Below, in pieces: positions 1 through 5,248 of a DNA stretch of 5,248 nucleotides (position 1 is the first letter of the stretch; each line of letters opens with the position of its first letter). The stretch is from positions 1 to 5,248 of the forward strand of contig NZ_QORI02000082.1 in the NCBI RefSeq assembly GCF_003325755.1. Reading direction: 5' to 3'. Source of the stretch: Pseudomonas sp. SST3. GTDB lineage: Bacteria > Pseudomonadota > Gammaproteobacteria > Pseudomonadales > Pseudomonadaceae. Made by a program: the position numbers and the translations under genes. The notes under the pieces were generated by a model. That model saw nothing but the letters and a program-made list of their open reading frames with translations. It searched no databases and was not told where the DNA came from.

Positions 1-140
1 ATGGAAATGGATCCGGAAGTCATGAAGCTGGCCCTGCGTCATTACCTGCGGCGCATGAGGACGTGCTCAAGGGGTTGTTCAAGCGCGTGCCGCGGCGGCC
101 GTGGTATGCCCGACATTTGAAGGTCACGCACACGCTTTAA
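1..140 (+). pseudogene. 3' end of an unidentified gene, apparently frameshifted
   Basis: Frame 1 is open from the first base and reads MEMDPEVMKLALRHYLRR, which looks like genuine protein, but it runs to a TGA at 118-120 through Cys/Arg/Gly-rich text that does not. From about position 55, frame 3 takes over with protein-like text (EDVLKGLFKRVPRRPWYARH) and stops at TAA 138-140. Joining the two requires one missing base near 50-56. The combined text resembles the basic C-terminal tail of a longer protein whose start lies left of the window. I do not recognise the family and assign no function. The gene converges on the large toxin gene. The ATG at position 1 has no visible upstream context and need not be a start. 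The alternative is that only one of the two frames is real and the other is coincidence. Confidence 0.35.
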
Positions 141-147
141 AACGTGT
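130..147. terminator. 18-base near-palindrome between convergent gene ends (possible terminator)
   Basis: ACACG at 130-134 is complementary to CGTGT at 143-147, and the centre TTTAAA is itself self-complementary; only the C135/A142 pair fails. The dyad covers the TAA of the left-hand reading frame and lies 11 bases past the toxin gene stop at 158. It could act as a shared terminator for the two convergent genes. It has no run of T on either side, so a classical intrinsic terminator is not well supported. A protein-binding site or chance are the alternatives. Confidence 0.3.
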
Positions 148-157
148 TGCAGGCGCT

Positions 158-775
158 CTAGGTCACCGATATCGCTGCCGAATACAGCCCGCTGACACTT
201 CGAGGATCCCCTATCTTGTTGATCAGGTATAACTCGTTGAATTCAGACACCGTGTACCCATCGGCCTTTTTGAGCGGCTGGAACAAATGGCTGGTCTGGC
301 CACTATTGAGTGCACGCTCCATACCGCTACGCATGTCCGCCTCCTTGGAGAATTTGACGAGCCCGAAGTTGGGGTCATAGTAAAACCAGATCTTTTGGTC
401 CTTCGTGATTTTGACGCCAGCGGTAACACCGTGCTTTGAATTGCTGATAAGAAAGGCTTTGGAGGTGGTGGCCGTTGCCAAATCCGAGATGATCCTGTCG
501 CAGGTCGCACTGCGGGTGAGCTGCCCAGAGTGAAAATCATCTCTGAGGGTGTTTTGAAATCTCTCCAGGCTGTCGCGGAACCTTTCAGTATTAGGGTGTT
601 TGGGGTGCGCCAGACTGAGGAAGAAGTTGCTGATCAAGGTGTTTTCCGAGCCATCGAGCATGGCCATAGCCATGGTATTCGCCAACGCGGCGCAGCCGCC
701 CTCGGATGCAACGTTGACCTGGCTCAGGTAATACCCTTGCGGCATGGCGATCAAAGTGCCATGGGCGGCGGTCAT
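158..775 (-). CDS. Toxin segment D: C58-like (YopT/AvrPphB-type) cysteine protease domain
   Basis: This segment reads as a papain-like cysteine protease domain of the type used by YopT and AvrPphB. The apparent triad, counted from the ATG at 775, is Cys28 (SEGGCAALANTMA; codon 692-694), His115 (SKHGVTAGV; 431-433) and Asp134 (FYYDPNFG; 374-376). The DPNFG motif and the 19-residue His-Asp spacing fit that family; the Cys-His distance (87) is somewhat shorter than in YopT. Text upstream of the ATG (QWKTSLELSRKFADD) is native-looking, so the domain was part of the larger toxin, and frameshift 3 cuts it off. The ATG lies 4 bases past the segment C stop, so re-initiation is conceivable, but no ribosome binding site is seen. 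In the family this domain either cleaves a host protein or processes the toxin itself; which applies here is unknown. A catalytically dead remnant remains possible. Confidence 0.65.
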   Translation of the reverse strand: MTAAHGTLIAMPQGYYLSQVNVASEGGCAALANTMAMAMLDGSENTLISNFFLSLAHPKHPNTERFRDSLERFQNTLRDDFHSGQLTRSATCDRIISDLATATTSKAFLISNSKHGVTAGVKITKDQKIWFYYDPNFGLVKFSKEADMRSGMERALNSGQTSHLFQPLKKADGYTVSEFNELYLINKIGDPRSVSGLYSAAISVT

Positions 776-779
776 GTCA

Positions 780-1175
780 TCAGCGAATTTTCTGCTTAGC
801 TCTAAGCTGGTTTTCCATTGCTCGTTTTTGCAAATGCTTGAACAGAGCCCCGACTTCGGCAGACGTCAGCTTCGGGTCCAGTATCAGTTCGCGCAATTGA
901 TGCATTTTCATTGTCGGTGAGAAGCCGTTGATCCCGTCCGGAGCCCCCCTTGCGAGCGCCTCTTCAAACTGCAATTGTTCTGGCGTCGCGGGCTTGCCGG
1001 GCAATGGCTTTGTGGGCGGAATGAGCTTTTCGTAGAGTGTTTTGACTTTGCCTGGCAGCGCCTCCAGCTCGTCGATACGCCTGGACAGGCTACCCAGTAC
1101 CTCGGGTGACGCGGTGGCGTCCGTGGCCAGTTTTTTCAACTGAGTGATGCCCAGCTCTGCTGAATAGCCAGAAAA
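780..1175 (-). CDS. Toxin segment C: helical linker before the protease-like domain
   Basis: This is the third segment of the broken toxin gene, about 120 native-looking residues from SGYSAELGITQ to LTSAEVGALFKHLQK. It is charged and helical (SRRIDELEALPGKVKTLYEK) with a proline-rich patch (IPPTKPLPGKPATPEQLQFE), as expected for a linker between a membrane-acting body and a C-terminal effector domain. The frame stays open upstream to an ATG at 1376, but that part (Arg/Ser/Thr/Pro-rich, MASRRESWQPRV and on) is a shadow of segment B. The last residues after the A5 at 825-829 (RAMENQLRAKQKIR) are also probably out of frame. The TGA at 780-782 overlaps an ATG, but that ATG leads straight to a stop. 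No independent function is proposed. Confidence 0.55.
   Translation of the reverse strand, partial: FSGYSAELGITQLKKLATDATASPEVLGSLSRRIDELEALPGKVKTLYEKLIPPTKPLPGKPATPEQLQFEEALARGAPDGINGFSPTMKMHQLRELILDPKLTSAEVGALFKHLQKRAMENQLRAKQKIR
825..829 (-). other. Frameshift 3: A5 run (sense strand)
   Basis: Segment C reads GALFKHLQ up to this run. One base later the protease frame reads NEQWKTSLELSRKFADDM and continues into the C58-like domain. That frame has a TGA at 867-869, so the switch must lie between 867 and 780. Reading A5 as A4 joins them as HLQNEQWKTS. Confidence 0.65.
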
Positions 1176-2520
1176 TGCTGGCCGGGGCGAGCGTGTTGTA
1201 CCCCTGATTGAATGCCGCGTGGCCTGTGGTGGTTGCTTTTGCTGCGTCAACTGCGTCGTTGAAGGCCTCCGGTATGGGTATGCCGGGTTTTGCCGGGTTG
1301 AACCAGTTGGCGACCCACTCGCTGAGGGTGCCGTTGATTTCACCCTGGGTTGCCAGGACTCTCGGCGTGAAGCCATTCACCGGCGTGCCGTAGGGTTGAC
1401 GGGTGATGGGGTCGTAGTGGTGCCACTGATCGTTTTTGAATACCACAACACTATCAACCGAGCGCCCGCCGGAGGTGATCGAACCGAGCAATGCATTGCC
1501 ATGCTCCTGGCTGATAGCCTTCAACCAATCATGGGCTTTATCCGTGTTTCGTATGTTGGCCAGCCACGCGGTGCTTTTGGTCAACCCTTTGCTCAGCAGG
1601 TTTGCGCCGCCAATGGCCAGGTCAGCCAGCCCGTCCAGAGGGTTGAAGTTGCTCAAGGTGACCATGCCGATGACTTTGCCCGTTCGCGCGACCTTGGTGG
1701 CAAGGGATGCGGCACTGCCGGCGACCTTGGTGAGTTTGCCGATATTGGCCGCGCCCGCTGTGAGAAAGCCAAACACATCCAGGGCCAAGTCAAACCCGCC
1801 CTCGACGTTGTTGCCTTTTTTAAAGTTTTCAATTGCCGAGCGGAAAGGAATCAAGTTCATGAAGAAATCGTTTACCTGATTGATTTTCTCGTTCGCCAGG
1901 TCCTGGGTCGTCTGCCCTCTGGCGTATTTCTTGATATCCGGGTCATCGAGATTGAAATGCTCAACGAAGGCATCAGCAATGTCTTGCGTGCGGTCGGTAG
2001 CAAAACTATCAATAGCTGCGTCAGTTGCGCCGGCGCGTTCGTTTGCGTGGTCGGCACTGACGCTTTTGGGGACGAACACGCTGGTGTTGAACGCTACATT
2101 CGCCTCCCTGGATTCACGTTCTTTCAGCGCCCACATTTCAATGGGCACGATTTCGCCTTTGGTCGGGTCGATACGGTAGCCGCTGGATTGCCCGTCGCGT
2201 TCAATTTTCACCAGCAGGTTTTTTTCATACACCGGGTCGGACTTGCTCCAGAAACCCAACTCAGTGGATGAGTTTCGATAATACGTAACTTTGCCGTACT
2301 CAAAGTTTCTACGGTCTTCCAGGGGGAGCTGCGCGATCAGGTGTTTGACCGTCGTGGCGAGGGCGATCTTTTTCTTCTTGATTGTTTCCTCAAAGCGCTT
2401 TTCGAAGTTATCGCTCACACCAAATCGGTAGCGGGCGTTCAAGTCGTTGATCGGTACACGTTTGTTCGCGGCTTCAAAGAGATAGGGCAATCTCAGATCC
2501 ATCATTGCGATGTCGAGCAT
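1090..2520 (-). CDS. Toxin segment B: middle region with hydrophobic Ala/Gly-rich stretch
   Basis: This is the second segment of the broken toxin gene. The frame is open from 2604, and native-looking text starts at the A5 run near 2593; the ATG at 2520 is internal (LHS-MLDIAMMDLRLPYL) and not a true start. Residues 1-130 counted from that ATG hold DNFEKRFEETIKKKK, HLIAQLPLEDRRNFEYG and LLVKIERDG. About 240-312 (1585-1803) is an Ala/Gly/Leu-rich stretch (GGFDLALDVFGFLTAGAANI and onward) that could insert in membranes, as expected for a translocation or membrane-localising part; that role is inferred. About 328-370 (AHDWLKAISQEHGNALLGS, WHHYDPITRQPYG) is a soluble linker. After the T4 at 1172-1175 the frame leaves native text (WLFSRAGHHSVEK) and stops at 1090. 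On its own it would have no known catalytic part. Confidence 0.6.
   Translation of the reverse strand: MLDIAMMDLRLPYLFEAANKRVPINDLNARYRFGVSDNFEKRFEETIKKKKIALATTVKHLIAQLPLEDRRNFEYGKVTYYRNSSTELGFWSKSDPVYEKNLLVKIERDGQSSGYRIDPTKGEIVPIEMWALKERESREANVAFNTSVFVPKSVSADHANERAGATDAAIDSFATDRTQDIADAFVEHFNLDDPDIKKYARGQTTQDLANEKINQVNDFFMNLIPFRSAIENFKKGNNVEGGFDLALDVFGFLTAGAANIGKLTKVAGSAASLATKVARTGKVIGMVTLSNFNPLDGLADLAIGGANLLSKGLTKSTAWLANIRNTDKAHDWLKAISQEHGNALLGSITSGGRSVDSVVVFKNDQWHHYDPITRQPYGTPVNGFTPRVLATQGEINGTLSEWVANWFNPAKPGIPIPEAFNDAVDAAKATTTGHAAFNQGYNTLAPASIFWLFSRAGHHSVEKTGHGRHRVTRGTG
1172..1175 (-). other. Frameshift 2: T4 run (sense strand)
   Basis: Segment B reads NQGYNTLAPASI and then turns non-native; the next frame reads SGYSAELGITQLKKLATDAT. 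Removing one T from the T4 joins them as ASISGYSAELG. The switch must lie roughly between 1190 and 1150, so the T4 is the best but not the only candidate. Confidence 0.6.
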
Positions 2521-4069
2521 CGAATGCAGGCCGGGTAGCCATGTGTGTGCCTTGTTCTGCCCTCTGCGCGGAATGTTGCTGGTCTTGATCAGTTTTTGTT
2601 TGAATCAGATCACCCAGGTCGCCATACCGTTCCACCAGTACGGCCATGGCCATCTTTTCTCGGGTGGGCAATTCCAGATCCAAGGCGGCAGAGGCGCCTA
2701 GCATGTCCTGCTGTCGGGCTGTGAAGGTGGTTTTCAGGGTTTCCAGCTCTTGCACGGTGTATTGCGTGTCGTCCTTGCGGGCAATTACGTTATGGCAAAC
2801 CCCCCAATCTACCAGCGCTGCTGTACGAGCTTGCGCAGCCGCCTCGGGTTGCGCCACCCTTGCATGTTCGCCTTCCTGCATCACTTGGGCAAACGTCATG
2901 TTCGGGACTTTCCCCGGCGTACTCGCTTCAATGCTCGCCACGGTAATGACCAGGTTCAGCCAGGCTGGGCTGCCGTGCCTCACGGAGGGCGGTATGTCTT
3001 TGATCAGGTAAACAGGGGCCTTCTTGGCCAGCAACACATACGCAGCCACTTTGGACAGCACAGGGCTGATCCTGCCACTGTCGACCAAATGCTTGCTCAA
3101 CGTATCCAGCACTGTAGACGCGGGTTTGCCCCAGTGGCGCGCGTGCGCCAGGTCAAACCCCGCCACGTTATTACGTTGAGGGGCGGTAATGGATTCGGGG
3201 TCCAGTTGCAACTGAATGGCAGCCATCAGGTAGTCGGTGGCGCTGTTGGCAGTGGCGATACCGCCGGATTGCTCCTGCAGGTGTTTACCCAGCGTTTGGC
3301 CTGCGGAGGAACTGAGCAGGGCCTCCAGTGCTTGCGCGGGGTCACTTTGTACCTCGGGGGTTAGCGGGTGCTGGGCCAGCAAGGCATCCAGGGCGTTCAG
3401 GTAGTCAGACCTCATGGAGATAATGCGTAGTCGGCTCTGCTCAGCCTGGCTCAGGGGTATTGACCACGACAACGCGCCACCAAAATTACCCATCGGCTGC
3501 GTCAGGGCTTCCTGTTTCACCGTCTTTATCAGCTCGGTCAGCGAAAGTTGGGTGGTAGGTATCGGCCAGCCCTTGGCCCTGATAAAGCTCTCCAGTGTCG
3601 CGCCTTCACTGGGGCGCACAGGGAACGATGAGTCAGGATGAATATCCAGGGGGGCTCTCAAGGCAGCCAGTATCGCTTGAGGCGTGGTGTTCACATCCAA
3701 TTGCTTCGCGATGTCTCCGAGTTTCGTGGTCAGCGTTTGCAGGTCGTGTCTGTCGCCGAACCCTTCCTTGTAGGTTTTCGGTGCAGGCGCGTGCGTCGCG
3801 CCAGCCAAGGCAGGGGGAGTGGTTAGCGGCTCGATCAGCGGTGGCTGGCGAGGTGGCCCATCGGGCTTGTTAGAGTGGAAAGGGACGTCATACCAGTGGG
3901 GGTTGGCTTGCTTGGTCGTACTGAGCATGGGCGGGGACCTGTAAGGCGAATATCCAATAGGCAAGTTTCCTGAGGAGTGCGTCTGAATTTCAGACGCATT
4001 GTTGGGTGAAGGAAAAAGCTGCGAGAGTTCCGCTCGGGCAAAGGATGGAGTGTGACCAAATAGCGACAT
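2474..4069 (-). CDS. Toxin segment A: N-terminal 490 residues
   Basis: This is the 5' part of the broken toxin gene. As read it gives 531 residues, but only the first 490 or so look native; after the A5 run at 2593-2597 the text turns into low-quality sequence ending in SEIALSL. The first 100 residues are rich in Pro, Ser and Thr and look disordered. The rest is helical, with Leu/Ala-rich stretches and the phrases HARHWGKPAS, AYVLLAKKAPVYLIKDIP and AALVDWGVCHNVIA, which I recall from the N-terminal half of large Pseudomonas toxins. No signal peptide or membrane anchor is seen. The reading frame also extends upstream to a GTG at 4135 inside the thioesterase gene, but the ATG at 4069 is more plausible because those extra 22 residues overlap another gene and look non-native. 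If translated alone, the product would lack the hydrophobic and protease parts. Confidence 0.6.
   Translation of the reverse strand: MSLFGHTPSFARAELSQLFPSPNNASEIQTHSSGNLPIGYSPYRSPPMLSTTKQANPHWYDVPFHSNKPDGPPRQPPLIEPLTTPPALAGATHAPAPKTYKEGFGDRHDLQTLTTKLGDIAKQLDVNTTPQAILAALRAPLDIHPDSSFPVRPSEGATLESFIRAKGWPIPTTQLSLTELIKTVKQEALTQPMGNFGGALSWSIPLSQAEQSRLRIISMRSDYLNALDALLAQHPLTPEVQSDPAQALEALLSSSAGQTLGKHLQEQSGGIATANSATDYLMAAIQLQLDPESITAPQRNNVAGFDLAHARHWGKPASTVLDTLSKHLVDSGRISPVLSKVAAYVLLAKKAPVYLIKDIPPSVRHGSPAWLNLVITVASIEASTPGKVPNMTFAQVMQEGEHARVAQPEAAAQARTAALVDWGVCHNVIARKDDTQYTVQELETLKTTFTARQQDMLGASAALDLELPTREKMAMAVLVERYGDLGDLIQTKTDQDQQHSAQRAEQGTHMATRPAFDARHRNDGSEIALSL
2593..2597 (-). other. Frameshift 1: A5 run (sense strand)
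   Basis: Protein-like text in segment A (ERYGDLGDLIQTK) stops making sense here and resumes one base later as LIKTSNIPRRGQNKAHTWLP. The downstream frame is closed by a TGA at 2605-2607, so the change must lie between 2605 and 2474. Reading the A5 as A4 joins the two frames exactly. Either one base was inserted in the genome or the run was miscalled. Confidence 0.65.
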
Positions 4070-4103
4070 GCGGTTAGTCGCGTTTCGGTGGTCTGGACAC
4101 CCT

Positions 4104-4646
4104 TCAGGCTCGCTCTTGTTCCCGTAATTGCGCACTCATCTCATCGCAACTGCATGACCAGTCGCTGAGCCATTGCGGCATCGGCGGCGAGGTGTCGTCC
4201 AACCCCAGCTCGCGGACGAACTCGGAAGGGGGCAGGGTGCCCTTGGCGGAGCGAAACAACCCACGCATCACCACCACGCCGACCACTCGCCCATTGCTGA
4301 CGAAACGGTGCTCCATCAGGTTCCACTTGTGGTCCCAGCCGAGAATGCGAGTGTGCACTTCGAATGCTTCGAACAGCTTCAATTCCCGGCGAAACTTGCC
4401 CCAGGTATCGCCGACTATCGGCATGGCCTTGTGGCGCAGGGCCACGCGAAAGGCGCCGGTGCGCAGCACAAAATCCATGCGCGCCACGTCGGCCAGGGTG
4501 AAATATCGGCCATTGGTGACATGCCGGTTCAGGTCCAGATCCAGGGGCCAGACCCGCATGCGCACCACTGTGGTGGCCAGGCCATGGACCGGTTTGCGCC
4601 AGGGGCGGCGCAACAGCATATGCAGTAATCGAAACCAGAGATTCAT
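4104..4646 (-). CDS. Hotdog-fold thioesterase (4HBT_2 / THEM6-like)
   Basis: This 180-residue protein is probably an acyl-CoA thioesterase that hydrolyses a fatty-acyl or related thioester in the cytoplasm; the true substrate is unknown. The mark is the N-terminal hotdog motif WPLDLDLNRHVTNGRYFTLAD (residues 33-53, first residues given), with Asp36/Asp38, Asn40, His42, Asn45 and Tyr48 in the arrangement of 4-hydroxybenzoyl-CoA-type thioesterases. The following strands are also typical: GDTWGKFRRELKLFEAFEV, then LGWDHKWNLMEHRF and GVVVMRGLFR. Length is normal for the family. A hydrophobic, basic N-terminus (MNLWFRLLHMLLRRP) may contact the membrane. The ATG at 4646 has no strong ribosome binding site. 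It is intact, unlike the toxin gene 34 bases downstream, and is transcribed away from the GlxA-like regulator, which could control it. Confidence 0.85.
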   Translation of the reverse strand: MNLWFRLLHMLLRRPWRKPVHGLATTVVRMRVWPLDLDLNRHVTNGRYFTLADVARMDFVLRTGAFRVALRHKAMPIVGDTWGKFRRELKLFEAFEVHTRILGWDHKWNLMEHRFVSNGRVVGVVVMRGLFRSAKGTLPPSEFVRELGLDDTSPPMPQWLSDWSCSCDEMSAQLREQERA

Positions 4647-4706
4647 AAAGACGCCAGACAGTTGATCAATGGCTGCACTGTACGGAGCCGGAATCGGCTA
4701 AGGTAG

Positions 4707-4735
4707 ATGCGTAAATGACTTATTACATGCGAAAA
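4707..4735. promoter_or_regulatory. Direct repeat ATGCG(T/A)AAA, 20-bp period: candidate operator
   Basis: ATGCGTAAA at 4707-4715 recurs as ATGCGAAAA at 4727-4735, matching at 8 of 9 positions with a 20-base period, about two helical turns. A GTAA...TTAC dyad (4711-4726) sits between them. Tandem half-sites on the same face of the helix are usual for AraC-family regulators, and a regulator of that class starts 21 bases downstream. The site would overlap the promoter of the regulator and lie about 60-90 bases upstream of the thioesterase start. No convincing -35/-10 pair was found in the 109-base spacer on either strand. Confidence 0.35.
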
Positions 4736-4744
4736 GTGCAAGCT

Positions 4745-4748
4745 GGAG
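4745..4748 (+). promoter_or_regulatory. Ribosome binding site of the GlxA-like gene
   Basis: GGAG lies 7 bases before the ATG at 4756, a normal Shine-Dalgarno position. It supports this start over the internal ATGs at 4813 and 4825. Confidence 0.7.
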
Positions 4749-4755
4749 TTTTTAC

Positions 4756-5248
4756 ATGCACGTCACCTTGCTCCTGGCGGACCAATGCTCCGCTGCCAGT
4801 GCCACCCTGGCCATGGAAATGCTCAGCGCGGCCAATCTCTTCGCCGACAGCCCGCCCTTCGAGGTGACGCTGGCGTCCCTGGACGGCCTGCCGGTGACGG
4901 CGTGGGGCGGGCAATGCCTGCAAGTGCAGGGTTCACTGGCGCAGATCGCGCATACCGACCTGGTGCTGATTCCCGGTTTTCTCTTTACCCTCAAAGAAGC
5001 CATGCCGACGTTCGCCACCTACGGCCCCTGGTTGCGTGAGCAGCATGGGCAAGGCGCTGTGTTGGCTTCGATGTGCACGGCGGCGTTCATGCTGGCCGAG
5101 ACGGGGTTATTACACGGCTTGCGTGCGACGACCCACTGGGCATTTGCCGGGTTCTTCCGGCGTCGATATGCCCAGGTCAGCCTGGATGAGCGGCAGATCC
5201 TCTGCGAAGAGAATCGGCTGGTCACGTGCGGTGGCGCCACGGCGGCGA
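4756..5248 (+). CDS. GlxA-like transcriptional regulator, N-terminal DJ-1/PfpI domain (3' end beyond window)
   Basis: The frame is open from the ATG to the window end, giving 164 residues with no stop. It matches the N-terminal class I glutamine-amidotransferase-like (DJ-1/PfpI) domain of GlxA-type AraC regulators: MHVTLLLADQCSAASATLAMEML at the start (first residues), then LVLIPGF (about 70-76), the elbow ASMCTAAFMLAETGLL with Cys107, and RATTHWAFAGFFRRRY with His127-Trp128. In this family the domain senses a small molecule and does not act as an enzyme, while a C-terminal AraC/XylS helix-turn-helix pair binds DNA; that half should lie right of the window and is not visible. Full proteins are usually a little over 300 residues. 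It is transcribed away from the thioesterase, a layout that suggests local control. The ligand is unknown. Confidence 0.85.
   Translation, partial: MHVTLLLADQCSAASATLAMEMLSAANLFADSPPFEVTLASLDGLPVTAWGGQCLQVQGSLAQIAHTDLVLIPGFLFTLKEAMPTFATYGPWLREQHGQGAVLASMCTAAFMLAETGLLHGLRATTHWAFAGFFRRRYAQVSLDERQILCEENRLVTCGGATAA

Larger units (their letters stand above)
158..4069 (-). pseudogene. Large Pseudomonas toxin (dermonecrotic / membrane-targeted effector type) with C-terminal C58-like protease, three frameshifts
   Basis: Four minus-strand open segments follow one another and become one protein of about 1302 residues if one base is removed at each of three homopolymers (2593-2597, 1172-1175, 825-829). 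Reconstructed order: residues 1-100 proline-rich with no signal peptide; about 100-490 a helical region containing GFDLAHARHWGKPAS and VYLIKDIPPSVRHGSPAW; about 492-740 a region with LHSMLDIAMMDLRLPYL and HLIAQLPLEDRRNFEYG; 756-828 an Ala/Gly-rich hydrophobic stretch; 829-1060 a linker; 1125-1302 a C58-like domain with Cys1125, His1212, Asp1231. From memory, these phrases fit large Pseudomonas proteins annotated as dermonecrotic toxin or membrane-targeted effector toxins; that family assignment is recall, not a search. The start chosen is ATG 4069, the first ATG after the thioesterase stop; it lacks a good ribosome binding site. ATG 3928 is an alternative. No stop codon other than those caused by the shifts interrupts the frame, so any inactivation is recent. 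It may share a transcript with the upstream thioesterase. Confidence 0.75.

Noticed and set aside
825..829. Programmed -1 ribosomal frameshifting at the A5 runs
   Set aside because: The runs are C-AAAAA-C, not a full X-XXY-YYZ slippery heptamer, and the required change is +1 (or -2), opposite to -1 slippage. Three such events in one gene would be extraordinary.
1219..2271. 350-residue open frame on the plus strand
   Set aside because: It lies wholly antisense to segment B of the toxin, has no recognisable motifs, and its Cys/Arg/Val-rich composition is typical of a shadow frame in GC-rich DNA.
2750..3364. 204-residue open frame on the plus strand
   Set aside because: It is antisense to the well-supported N-terminal toxin segment and rich in His, Arg and Gly with no family-like text.
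4173..4665. Two plus-strand open frames (151 and 157 residues) opposite the thioesterase
   Set aside because: The minus-strand frame has a clear hotdog motif and normal length, so these are shadows.
4647..4755. Sigma-70 promoter for the thioesterase using TTGCAC (minus strand, 4735-4740)
   Set aside because: A TTGCAC -35 with 17-base spacing leads to TCATTT, which matches the -10 consensus at only two positions.
4723..5240. Minus-strand open frames opposite the GlxA-like gene
   Set aside because: The plus-strand frame carries the DJ-1/PfpI motifs and a good ribosome binding site; the opposite frames have no support.

Overview
This window looks like chromosomal DNA from a fluorescent-group Pseudomonas or a close relative. 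The evidence is the GC-rich codon use of the right-hand genes, a divergent thioesterase / GlxA-type regulator pair, and a very large toxin-like gene of a type I recall as common in Pseudomonas genomes. These identifications come from reading the translations, not from a database search.

Right end (about 4100-5248): a small hotdog-fold thioesterase gene lies on the minus strand (4104-4646). It diverges from a plus-strand gene for a GlxA-like regulator (N-terminal DJ-1/PfpI-type domain), which starts at 4756 and is cut off by the window end. The 109-base spacer between them holds a 20-bp-period direct repeat, ATGCG(T/A)AAA, which is a candidate operator, and a clear ribosome binding site for the regulator.

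Centre and left (158-4069, minus strand): one very large gene begins 34 bases after the thioesterase stop and runs to 158. As it stands it is broken into four open segments by three frameshifts. Each frameshift can be explained by one extra base in a short homopolymer: A5 at 2593-2597, T4 at 1172-1175 and A5 at 825-829 (sense-strand bases). Removing one base at each gives a single protein of about 1302 residues. It has a proline-rich N-terminus, a long 'dermonecrotic / membrane-targeted effector' toxin body, a hydrophobic Ala/Gly-rich segment, and a C-terminal cysteine-protease-like domain of YopT/AvrPphB (C58) type with an apparent Cys-His-Asp triad. The gene is either a recent pseudogene or an intact toxin gene disguised by homopolymer sequencing errors; the sequence alone cannot decide.

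Left edge (1-140, plus strand): the 3' end of an unidentified gene, apparently also frameshifted, converges on the toxin gene. The two stop codons are 17 bases apart, and an 18-base near-palindrome sits at the junction. No RNA genes, insertion sequences or CRISPR arrays were seen.
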